This document shows, piece by piece, positions 26,639 through 33,946 of a stretch of DNA of 64,000 bases. Each line of letters starts with the position of its first letter. Position 1 is the first letter of the stretch. The stretch is from NCBI GenBank assembly GCA_039029275.1, contig JBCCGL010000009.1:124001-188000 (forward strand), in the 5' to 3' direction. The notes under the pieces were generated by a model. That model had not been told where the DNA came from and did not search any database. It saw only the letters and a program-made list of their open reading frames with translations. The stretch is from JBCCGL01 sp039029275 (lineage in GTDB: Bacteria; Pseudomonadota; Gammaproteobacteria; JBCCGL01). Made by a program: the position numbers and the translations under genes.

Positions 26639-27256
26639 TTACACCCGATCACTAAAAGCCAGCTTAATCCCGAGCAGAGCGAAACTGGCTCCGAATAACT
26701 TCTTTATTGCCGAACTAGCTATTTGCGAATTTGAAATAAGTTGGCTAAAGCTGCCTGACAAAAAACCATAAACAATAAATACAGCAAAAGTCATAAGCAT
26801 AAAAGTGCCGCCTAAAATCAGCATACTGAGCAACGCCTTGTCCGCTGTGGCTGGAATAAACTGTGGCAGGAATGCTAAAAAGAAGATAGAAAGCTTAGGG
26901 TTCAAAACGTTTATTAAAAAGCCCTTCAAGGCAATGCTTGTGTATGTTGAACACTTATTTTGATTAGACAGCGAAAGAGGGTCCGGCGCATTCCACAATT
27001 GCCACGCCAGATACAGTAAATAGGCAACTCCAAAGTACTTTACGATCTGAAACGCTAGCGCGCTTGTGTGAAATAGTGCTGCCAATCCAAACGTGCTTGC
27101 AAGAAGTGCGGGAATGATACCAAGCGTACAGCCAAGCGCTGCAAAAAAACTTGCCCTTCTGCCGATGAAGAGACCGGTTGCAATGGTATACAAAACGCCT
27201 GTGCCGGGAATCAGCACTACCACCAGCGATGTGATCAGAAACTCTAGTGAAATCAT
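26639..27256 (-). CDS. LysE/RhtB family exporter (1)
   Basis: 205 residues, six predicted transmembrane helices, with family motifs LIPGTGVLYTIATGLFIGRRA near the N-terminus, GVAYLLYLAWQLW and KGFLINVLNPKLSIFFLAF (NPK motif). LysE/RhtB proteins export amino acids and related metabolites. One of three divergent LysE-type genes in the cassette region. Confidence 0.85.
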   Translation of the reverse strand: MISLEFLITSLVVVLIPGTGVLYTIATGLFIGRRASFFAALGCTLGIIPALLASTFGLAALFHTSALAFQIVKYFGVAYLLYLAWQLWNAPDPLSLSNQNKCSTYTSIALKGFLINVLNPKLSIFFLAFLPQFIPATADKALLSMLILGGTFMLMTFAVFIVYGFLSGSFSQLISNSQIASSAIKKLFGASFALLGIKLAFSDRV

Positions 27257-27349
27257 TTACAGAATTCTGTTTACCAAAGAGGGGGAACTTTTGTTATATC
27301 GCATAGTTTGACGGATTTGACAGTTTTGCCGACAGATATTCTCACTCAT

Positions 27350-27694
27350 TCATCGTTCCTCAAGAAATTCTTTAAGAGCGTATGCATTTAGCAATAGCTC
27401 TTTTGAGCTAAACAAAAATGTAACCTTCGACCTCTCACACAGTGACAATAACTCGTTTACAGCGACGCTATTCCGACTTAGTTCAGCAAAATACCTGTCT
27501 TTAAAATCTGGCCACTTACTATGATCATGGTTATACCATTTTCTTAATTCGGAAGAAGGCGATAGCTCTTTTTTCCATTGATCAATCTCTGCCTTGTCTT
27601 TCGACAAGCCTCGCGGCCAAAGCCTGTCTACAAGGATTCTAACCCCGTCGTCCTGATCGGCTTTTTGGTAAACTCTTTTTACGGTTATGTTCAT
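27350..27694 (-). CDS. DUF488 family protein
   Basis: 114 residues from MNITVKRVYQKADQDDG. The DUF488 signature is clear: VRILVDRLWPRGLSKDKAEI, then WYNHDHSKWPDFKDRYFAEL and TFLFSSKE. Function unknown; the family is a small cytosolic alpha/beta protein. An upstream ATG at 27712 adds six residues. Confidence 0.85.
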   Translation of the reverse strand: MNITVKRVYQKADQDDGVRILVDRLWPRGLSKDKAEIDQWKKELSPSSELRKWYNHDHSKWPDFKDRYFAELSRNSVAVNELLSLCERSKVTFLFSSKELLLNAYALKEFLEER

Positions 27695-27716
27695 AGAGTT
27701 GATAATACGCATTTCT

Positions 27717-27785
27717 CGACGCTACGATAGACCATTGGGATGTGCGGTGCTGCCGATGCAAGTTGTTGCCAGTTGTTATACGCGC
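27717..27785 (-). repeat. attC-like site
   Basis: On the minus strand CGTATAACAACTGG opens the site; the closing core (ATCGTAGCG) has drifted from GTTRRRY. It overlaps the stop of the gene at 27776. Confidence 0.45.
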
Positions 27786-28243
27786 ATACCGTAAATGCCT
27801 ATTTCATTTTTAATTTCTGTGCGAAGACTGGAGAAAATTCTGGTAATTTCCTCGTCAGAAACATTGTCATTTATCAATGACTCCCGAGAATCAAGGTACA
27901 GTTCTCTGGTGTTGTTACTTAAAAAAATTCCATTACCAGATTCGTAATACCAACCGCAGAGAGCTTTATAAAGCTCCCTTCTCTCCACCATTGACAATTG
28001 TTTGTCCCGCGCACGCGTTGTTGGCCCGGTTAACTCCCACAGTTTACGGTATGAGGGTAAACGCCTCTCCGCAATCCTGACACGCGTGCCAACGTTTTCT
28101 TCCAGGCCTATTTTGTATTCATGTAACTTTCTGTTTATCCACAGCCCAACAATCAAAATCAAGATTCCGATAAGGAGTTTATCTACGATTACAAGTAGGA
28201 AGTCTTGCCAATTCACGAATTGGTTACCGTATAGGGCCGCCAC
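27776..28243 (-). CDS. Single-pass membrane protein, hypothetical
   Basis: 155 residues with one N-terminal transmembrane helix (about 14-37, FLLVIVDKLLIGILILIVGL) and a helical cytosolic domain of ~115 residues (ERRLPSYRKLWELTGPTTRA). The helix-plus-soluble-helical-domain design is common in cassette proteins, but the family is unknown to me. Confidence 0.6.
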   Translation of the reverse strand: MAALYGNQFVNWQDFLLVIVDKLLIGILILIVGLWINRKLHEYKIGLEENVGTRVRIAERRLPSYRKLWELTGPTTRARDKQLSMVERRELYKALCGWYYESGNGIFLSNNTRELYLDSRESLINDNVSDEEITRIFSSLRTEIKNEIGIYGMRV

Positions 28244-28251
28244 CAGATGCG

Positions 28252-28318
28252 CGCTAACTTAAGCTGGGCTCAGGTCGGCAATTCTTTCTACTGTAATTGA
28301 ATTGCCTTGTTGGGTGCA
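28252..28318 (-). repeat. attC site
   Basis: On the minus strand ACCCAACAAGG opens the site and AAGTTAGCGCG closes it; AATTGCC pairs with GGCAATT within the stem. It follows the LysE-type gene at 28334. Confidence 0.65.
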
Positions 28319-28333
28319 AATGACTTAAGCCCG

Positions 28334-28972
28334 CTACTCACTTGTATATCCTTCAGATAGATCATTGTTCGCCAGATACAATGCCGCCAAAATCATTAAC
28401 CCTCCGCAAACGCGATTTATCCAAAATGCTTTGAGCTGCTTTATTCTTGATAACGTGCGTGCAGCCGCAATGCCCCAAAGTACTAATACAACACCGTCAA
28501 TTATCAGGTATGTGCCGCCAAGAATTATAAGCTGATATACGATATTGCCGGACTGGTCGATAAACTGTGGGAATAATGCGGCGAAAAACACAATAGCAAA
28601 TGGATTGGCAGACGACGTCACAAATCCTTGTTGATAAAGCGACAAGAGCTGCGCCTTTTCACTGTATTTTGGCAAATTGCTCTCGGTCTTTGAAGTTATT
28701 AGCCTGAACCCAAGATACACCAGGTAGGCAACACCAAGCCATTTTATGATCTGAAAAAATTCCGCAGATACCGAGACAACAGCTGCGAGGCCAAAAGCTG
28801 CCGCCGCCATTTGAATGGTGTTTGCGGTCAAATCACCCGCAACAGTTGCCATGCTATTTTTGACGCCATGCCTCAAGCTGTTCGAGATCATGAGAAGTTG
28901 GCTGGTATCCGGGGGCGTCGCAAAGAATACAAAAACAACGACCAAATAAGAGAGGTAAGTTTCAATACTCAT
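28334..28972 (-). CDS. LysE/RhtB family exporter (2)
   Basis: 212 residues with six helices. Family segments: DTSQLLMISNSLRHGVKNSM, GVAYLVYLGFRLI and QQGFVTSSANPFAIVFFAAL. The usual PGP after the first helix is PPD here and NPK is NPF, so transport details may differ. Expected role: export of amino acids or similar metabolites. Confidence 0.8.
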   Translation of the reverse strand: MSIETYLSYLVVVFVFFATPPDTSQLLMISNSLRHGVKNSMATVAGDLTANTIQMAAAAFGLAAVVSVSAEFFQIIKWLGVAYLVYLGFRLITSKTESNLPKYSEKAQLLSLYQQGFVTSSANPFAIVFFAALFPQFIDQSGNIVYQLIILGGTYLIIDGVVLVLWGIAAARTLSRIKQLKAFWINRVCGGLMILAALYLANNDLSEGYTSE

Positions 28973-28988
28973 GGCTTATAAATCTGCT

Positions 28989-29144
28989 TTATTGGGCACG
29001 CACAGCACTCGCAACAATGATCAACCGAGGGATGCTCGGTGTGGGAAACATGTACAGTTCATATTCGTAATTGGGTTTCATACACCCAAATTTTTCCTGA
29101 TCTGACTTTCGGCGGTACTCGAGTGCACTCTTTACAAACCGCAT
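28989..29144 (-). CDS. Possible 51-residue protein or C-terminal gene remnant
   Basis: The frame MRFVKSALEYRRKSDQEKFG continues to PNYEYELYMF and ends IIVASAVRAQ. It looks coding, and 11 further codons are open upstream before a stop, so it could be the 3' part of a lost gene. It ends 17 bases before the LysE start. No family recognised. Confidence 0.3.
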   Translation of the reverse strand: MRFVKSALEYRRKSDQEKFGCMKPNYEYELYMFPTPSIPRLIIVASAVRAQ

Positions 29145-29220
29145 CAGGCTCTTTATAAACCAACCTTTGCGGTATTACTGATCATGACACCGAATTAATG
29201 ACTTTTAGTCAGTTTGACCC

Positions 29221-29276
29221 GCAACTCACCACGGCTGCCCGCGCTGGATAGCGAGTGGAGTGATCATAGTTAAGAA
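29221..29276 (-). repeat. attC-like site (weak)
   Basis: On the minus strand TTCTTAACTATGATCACTCC pairs loosely with GGTGAGTTGCGGG. It overlaps the stop of the gene at 29270. Degenerate. Confidence 0.35.
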
Positions 29277-29674
29277 ATTGATTTTACCCTCGATCGCAAA
29301 TAAACAATTGCTACAAGCGCAGGAATTACCAGCAAAACAATAACAATTGGAACGCTTTCTTTTATAACTTCAACGTTTAATGCATAGACAGTAACAATAT
29401 CGGATACATCCGTCAGCAGGCGAACTGCAAACATTACCAACAGGGCTCTGTGAGATCTGAGAAGCAACGCAATTACAATTCCTACCGCTGCGGTTACATT
29501 CCTTGTAATGTAAAGAAGTGTAACGTAGTTGATATCGGTAACTTCTGGAATAAAGTTGCTGGGATTTAATGCGGTCCCGATCGAGAAAAAGAGGACTAAG
29601 AAAATTTGCGCTAGCGCTATTATCCAAACCCAAATCGGTAGAAATCTGGTATTTGCTTCACTGTGATTTTCCAC
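29270..29674 (-). CDS. Four-helix membrane protein, hypothetical
   Basis: 134 residues with four hydrophobic helices (about 13-34, 49-69, 73-93, 106-126). The pattern (short loops, charged RSHRALLVMF and RSRVKSIS) is that of small uncharacterised inner-membrane proteins. No family name can be supported. Confidence 0.6.
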   Translation of the reverse strand: MENHSEANTRFLPIWVWIIALAQIFLVLFFSIGTALNPSNFIPEVTDINYVTLLYITRNVTAAVGIVIALLLRSHRALLVMFAVRLLTDVSDIVTVYALNVEVIKESVPIVIVLLVIPALVAIVYLRSRVKSIS

Positions 29675-29748
29675 TTCGTCGTATCCAGTTGAGTGAGTAA
29701 ATTCTGTCTGCTATTCCTTTAATCGTGTAAGCGCGTTTATTGCGCGTC

Positions 29749-30084
29749 CTATTGATTGTTACTGATGGGTTCTAGTTCTCCCAGGCCAAGTTCCAAGGAT
29801 AGCATTTCGTGCGTGCCCTCTGGGCCAGTGAGTTCAAGCCAAAATGGGCCATTTTCAGGTTCAACGCTAAGATGAAATGTGAGAAATGAGCAGCACTGGC
29901 GTTCCAGATCAATAAATTCAATTAGAAACTGCAGTATGTCCGTGCTTGGATTAAAACGAAACGCAAATCCATTCGAAAGTTTCTTTTGTCCAACGGCGTA
30001 TGTATTGAGTTTTTTTAGAACTGTCTGCTTGCGTTCAAATAGCTCACTGCTGGAGAGAGAGCATGCAATGGTGCAATCCGACAT
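29749..30084 (-). CDS. Small conserved hypothetical protein
   Basis: About 111 residues from MSDCTIACSLSSSELFERKQ. The core FIDLERQCCSFLTFHLSV with two adjacent cysteines and LELTGPEGTHEML is typical of a widespread uncharacterised family of ~100-residue proteins. The CC pair may bind metal, but that is a guess. The upstream ATG at 30123 is less likely. Confidence 0.65.
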   Translation of the reverse strand: MSDCTIACSLSSSELFERKQTVLKKLNTYAVGQKKLSNGFAFRFNPSTDILQFLIEFIDLERQCCSFLTFHLSVEPENGPFWLELTGPEGTHEMLSLELGLGELEPISNNQ

Positions 30085-30100
30085 AAGACGCTCCTTTAGA

Positions 30101-30169
30101 AGCCTAACGCCACGTATTATCAAATTTTTTGCGCAGCCCGAAAACCGACTGGATTCGCTTATTATGAGC
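30101..30169 (-). repeat. attC site
   Basis: On the minus strand the closing core GTGGCGTTAGGC is canonical; the opening half CATAATAAGCG has lost the AAC. It follows the gene at 30162. Confidence 0.55.
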
Positions 30170-30503
30170 TAATACTTTGAAGTTCCAAAACTACAAAAGC
30201 AGCCACAGCTGAGATACCGGCGCCGCAACCCAAACCGAGTGTAATGAGCTGCATTTGCCACCGTTTTAAAACCGAGGGACTATAGAAATAGGGCACCAAA
30301 AACAAGCACGATAATGCCATTATGACGATGAACAGCGTGACCACACCCTGTAATTTTGTGCCATCACCGTAAATTTGCATAATCGCTAAAACAACAATCA
30401 TCGCCAGCACGAATAAAAACACTTCGATACAATGCCATATACGTTTCCATTTTCTGGTTTCAGGCTCTTCGTACCAGTTAATTTTCTCGCGTAAAGATTT
30501 CAT
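30162..30503 (-). CDS. Three-helix membrane protein, hypothetical
   Basis: 113 residues; an N-terminal amphipathic, charged segment (LREKINWYEEPETRKWKRIW) then hydrophobic helices at about 26-46, 51-70 and 84-107. Unknown family, inner-membrane location. Confidence 0.6.
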   Translation of the reverse strand: MKSLREKINWYEEPETRKWKRIWHCIEVFLFVLAMIVVLAIMQIYGDGTKLQGVVTLFIVIMALSCLFLVPYFYSPSVLKRWQMQLITLGLGCGAGISAVAAFVVLELQSISS

Positions 30504-30515
30504 TGAACACCGATC

Positions 30516-30577
30516 TCACAACGCCAAGTATACGCGGCGTTGCCACCGCAACGTACCTGGTGCGATTGTTAGGCATA
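30516..30577 (-). repeat. attC site
   Basis: On the minus strand TGCCTAACAATCGCACC opens and TTGGCGTTGTGAG closes the site; an inner GTTGC/GCAAC stem lies between. One of the clearest sites in the array. Confidence 0.75.
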
Positions 30578-30717
30578 ACTCTTCAAGCGCTCGATTGTTT
30601 AAACCGGATCACACTTCCGGCTTTCCGGTACACAAATAATCAGAAAGTCCGCACAACTGCACCAATCCAGACTACTGCGGTCGGAATGCCGGATCGCAAA
30701 CACTTACGAATTGGAGC

Positions 30718-31329
30718 CTAGTCCGACTGATCAGAGAGACGCGCCTTGAGTGAGGCAATCTCTTCCTGTAACGGCACTACGGCCTGCTTGACAGCGTTCA
30801 CCACAACTTCAGGCGGATAGTAATCCGGAATGTATTTCGGGCAGTTCCAATCAAGCGCGACAACGTCAATAACCAAGACGCGCTCCGCCGGCGGTGACAG
30901 GTCGAGCAAATCGACCACATCTTTCTCCGCATCCGCGATAGCGGTCAGAGTAGCGTGACCCTGCAGTTTAAGTCTTGTTTTCTGCACGTAGTCGATCATA
31001 AAAACCGAGACGCGTTTCTGCGTGCGCAAATTGCCCTGGGTGATGAACTGCTGGTTGCCGCGATAATCCGCGCAGGCGATTTGTGTTGGACCCGTGACCT
31101 TGACGAATCCGACATCTCCGCCCCTGTGCTGTACGTACGGCCAGCCATTCTCTGAAAGGCTGGCCACATAAAAGCTCCGTCGTGATTCGATAAACTTCCT
31201 TTCACTGATACCCAGCTTGTCTTTGGTGCGGTGCTTGTAGCTATCGCGGAAGCGCCAGTCGGTATCCGCTTCTTTCTGCAACGCTGCGACGGCTTCGGTA
31301 AACATCAACTCGGCGTAGTTGTTCATCAT
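30718..31329 (-). CDS. Pyridoxamine 5'-phosphate oxidase-family (FMN-binding split-barrel) protein
   Basis: About 203 residues. The split-barrel signature is visible: FIESRRSFYVASLSENGWPY followed by QHRGGDVGFVKV, DYRGNQQFITQGNL and RVSVFMIDYVQKTRLKLQGH. A C-terminal coiled-coil-like tail (LQEEIASLKARLSDQ) is added. Such proteins bind FMN or F420 and are often flavin-linked reductases or oxidases of unknown substrate. The start at 31329 follows GAGAGAA. Confidence 0.8.
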   Translation of the reverse strand: MMNNYAELMFTEAVAALQKEADTDWRFRDSYKHRTKDKLGISERKFIESRRSFYVASLSENGWPYVQHRGGDVGFVKVTGPTQIACADYRGNQQFITQGNLRTQKRVSVFMIDYVQKTRLKLQGHATLTAIADAEKDVVDLLDLSPPAERVLVIDVVALDWNCPKYIPDYYPPEVVVNAVKQAVVPLQEEIASLKARLSDQSD

Positions 31330-31494
31330 TTCTCTCTCAAACGTTGGAGCGGGCATATCCCCAGGTTGAACGGTTTAAAAAAATCTCAACATCCGGGTTT
31401 ACTAATTTTCCCGCGCTTCCGTCAGCGGTCAATAGAAATCAGGTCTGCACCTGTCTTGTCGAGGTGTTGCTGGTTGATCTTGATTTGTGCATAT

Positions 31495-31896
31495 TTATAC
31501 GTAGAAAATTGCCACTGACATAAGAATGATCGCGAGTACCCTATAGCCGGTCTGGATTAGCAGCAACTTGTTGCCCCAGCCACAAAACAAGTTATCGGAT
31601 AGCAGCGCAGGAAAAACGATTAGAAAGCCCAGCGAAAAACCGAGAGTCAAAGCTTGAGGCAGGCTAGCAATACCCAGGCTTGCAGATAAAACTGAAACCC
31701 CAATGGCTGTGAGAAAACTGGCAACTACGCTGCCTATCATCGGTAGAGTTTGACTGCCAATCGTCTCGGAGGTCTTGCCAATACATGCCATCCATGCCGG
31801 GCCAAAAGCAACAGGGCTATACCAGAAGGCACCCAGGATCATGCCTACAAAAGTGCCTGCCAGGATTTCCAGGATTTGAATAGATGCGAATTCCAT
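31495..31896 (-). CDS. DUF1761 membrane protein
   Basis: 133 residues, four helices, with the DUF1761 N-terminal signature GMILGAFWYSPVAFGPAWMA and a second-half GFLIVFPALLSDNLFCGWGN. Function unknown; integral inner-membrane protein. Confidence 0.8.
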   Translation of the reverse strand: MEFASIQILEILAGTFVGMILGAFWYSPVAFGPAWMACIGKTSETIGSQTLPMIGSVVASFLTAIGVSVLSASLGIASLPQALTLGFSLGFLIVFPALLSDNLFCGWGNKLLLIQTGYRVLAIILMSVAIFYV

Positions 31897-31952
31897 AGTG
31901 CAATCTTTAATTGATGATGATTTGAATTACCTGATACCGCAAAAAGCGGTGA

Positions 31953-32008
31953 ATCGTCAACGCTTTCCTGATGCGCAAAATGTGCAAGGGATTTAACTTG
32001 TTATAACC
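31953..32008 (-). repeat. attC site
   Basis: On the minus strand GGTTATAACAAG opens and GAAAGCGTTGACG closes a 55-base site that directly follows the stop of the interrupted gene at 32001. Confidence 0.55.
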
Positions 32009-32393
32009 AAAAATGTATTTTGTTTGCATTGCCCTTAGGTCCAAATGAGGTGCCTTGTATAGGCATCAACCCCGCGATTAAATCAAGCCAGGGCAAACCA
32101 ATCTTCAGGCTAAAGACGTCGTTTTCGACCGATATTTCCCAAATGCCAGGTTCTGTCGTTTGTATCGACAACTGTTTACCGGTAATCAATTCATCACACG
32201 AAATGCTTGGCTTTAACAGAATATCATCTGGTGGCGCGGTTAAGTTAAACGTTTTGGTTGAACCTGTTTCTTAATTTTCCAGTTGACCAAGTCTTTCTGT
32301 AACGCTTCGCAAGCCGAGTTCGTTCCACGCCAGATGGTAACCCAGTTCTGGATCAGTATATTTCCAGAAGTAGATTTTTGCTTTGTCGCTCAT
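32001..32393 (-). pseudogene. Hypothetical protein interrupted by an in-frame TAA
   Basis: One frame runs from the ATG at 32393 (MSDKAKIYFWKYTDPELGYH) for 40 codons to a TAA at 32271-32273, then continues in the same frame (TGSTKTFNLTAPPDDI through KGNANKIHFWL) to the stop at 32001. Without the TAA it would be a 130-residue protein. One base change from AAA or CAA would make the stop. Family unknown. Confidence 0.6.
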
Positions 32394-32673
32394 AACGTAT
32401 TCGTCGAAATTGATTTTTGAAACTCAGTATAAACCTCCATGACATAACGTAGCCGTTGGTCGGTAGCGCCTTGGAAACATGTATCGTGTAGCAATCATCC
32501 TACTCGATAACAGATGCCGTTATCGCGTTCACAAATCGACCGGCGGCCCAGCTCCGTTGCCCATCTGGCCGTACCGTAAGTTCAATTGATAAATGGTTAT
32601 TTATCGAAATGAATCCAAATAATGCCGATACAAAACTCCGCACTGCGATCGTTTTTGATAGCTCTTCACACTT

Positions 32674-33129
32674 TTAGAGCCAACGCCTAACACTGTTTTT
32701 GTAACTAAGGTAGTCACTGCCAAATTTTTCTTCCAATATTCTTTCTTCGGGAAAAATCTGAAAAGTACATAGATAAGCAATAAAGGGTGGAACACAAACA
32801 AGGGATAAGATCGAACCCAGATACATTCCCCAAGCCAACAGAAAAAATACCAAGCCGACATACATTGGATTTCTGGTAATTCTATAAACACCTGTGGTCA
32901 CCAGCAACGACGTTGAAGCAGGTTTAAGTGGGTTTATAGTAGTTCTAGCTTTTCTAAAACTCAAAAGCGCACTGACATCGAAACAAACACCTATCGAAAC
33001 AAGGATTACAACAAGTGATAGCGGAAATTCAAAATCCAAGGTGTTTGTTCCATTGGAAACTGCCCACATTAAACAAGCGAAAATTAACCCTACGATTGGT
33101 GGAGGAACTTTTAGTTCCAGGTGTTTCAT
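32674..33129 (-). CDS. Isoprenylcysteine carboxyl methyltransferase-family protein
   Basis: 151 residues, four to five helices, with the ICMT/phospholipid methyltransferase signature: TTGVYRITRNPMYVGLVFFL in the middle and FPEERILEEKFGSDYLSYKN near the C-terminus. These membrane methyltransferases use S-adenosylmethionine; bacterial members act on unknown lipids or small molecules. The 280 bases downstream (32394-32673) show no gene. Confidence 0.8.
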   Translation of the reverse strand: MKHLELKVPPPIVGLIFACLMWAVSNGTNTLDFEFPLSLVVILVSIGVCFDVSALLSFRKARTTINPLKPASTSLLVTTGVYRITRNPMYVGLVFFLLAWGMYLGSILSLVCVPPFIAYLCTFQIFPEERILEEKFGSDYLSYKNSVRRWL

Positions 33130-33145
33130 CTACTTGTGCCTAAAT

Positions 33146-33201
33146 GGATTACGCCACGTATCGGGATAGGAAAGTCTCTCTGCGCGGGTTTGTTCACAAC
33201 G
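33146..33201 (-). repeat. attC-like site
   Basis: On the minus strand GTGAACAAAC opens and GTGGCGTAATCC closes the site; the closing core has one change from GTTATCC. It follows the LysE-type gene at 33205. Confidence 0.45.
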
Positions 33202-33204
33202 TAG

Positions 33205-33834
33205 TCATGCTTTGATCGTTGCGAGTTTTGCTCCAAATCCTATGAATACTACGCCTGTGACAGTTTTAAACATTCTTTGAAAGCGCCTGCTTTTCGCCGC
33301 GCCAACAAAGTAAGAGAACATCAACACCATTAAGGAGAACCAAAGCAGGTTTATAATTGAATGTATAAATACCAGCAAGAATGCCGATGATGCTGCATCC
33401 GAAGTCGGAATTAATTGAGGGAAGGCGGCAAGATAAAACATCGACACTTTTGGATTAAGCGCATTTGTTAGAAAACCTTCACAAAAAGCGTTAACCAGTG
33501 TTTGTTTTGATTTGGGTCGGGTGGCAGGAGTTTCAGTATCTTCGTCTCGCCAGGCAGACCACAATACTTTGATGCCAATCCAACAAAGGTAAGCAGCCCC
33601 TAACATTTTCACAATAAAAAATGCCTGAGCAGATTGAGTCAGGAGTACGGAAATACCCAATATAGACAGGCTGCCATGCAGATAAAAGGCTGCTACGAAT
33701 CCCGCGATGTTTGCGTAGCCTGCGCCTTTTCCGGAAATTGGAACTGTTTTCGCGATCAGTATTCCATTTGGTCCGGGTGACATAACGAGCAATGACGCTA
33801 CCACTACAAAACTTATGATCTGAGTAAGCTCCAA
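33205..33834 (-). CDS. LysE/RhtB family exporter (3)
   Basis: 209 residues, six helices, with SPGPNGILIAKTVPISGKGA, GAAYLCWIGIKVLW and CEGFLTNALNPKVSMFYLAA. All classical family motifs (PGP, NPK) are intact. Predicted amino-acid or metabolite exporter of the inner membrane. Confidence 0.85.
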   Translation of the reverse strand: MELTQIISFVVVASLLVMSPGPNGILIAKTVPISGKGAGYANIAGFVAAFYLHGSLSILGISVLLTQSAQAFFIVKMLGAAYLCWIGIKVLWSAWRDEDTETPATRPKSKQTLVNAFCEGFLTNALNPKVSMFYLAAFPQLIPTSDAASSAFLLVFIHSIINLLWFSLMVLMFSYFVGAAKSRRFQRMFKTVTGVVFIGFGAKLATIKA

Positions 33835-33857
33835 AACTTTCTCCGTTTTAGATTAAA

Positions 33858-33931
33858 TTGCTAACGTACACGCTCACCGGTGCTGCTTGAGCGCAGCGGA
33901 AATGCCATCCGGTGCAGCGCGTTGTGTTGCT
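33858..33931 (-). repeat. attC site
   Basis: On the minus strand CACAACGCGCTGCACCGG pairs with CACCGGTGAGCGTGTACGTTAGC in part; the closing core GTTAGCA is good. It follows the WD40 gene. Confidence 0.5.
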
Positions 33932-33946
33932 TGTCGCTGCCTTAGT

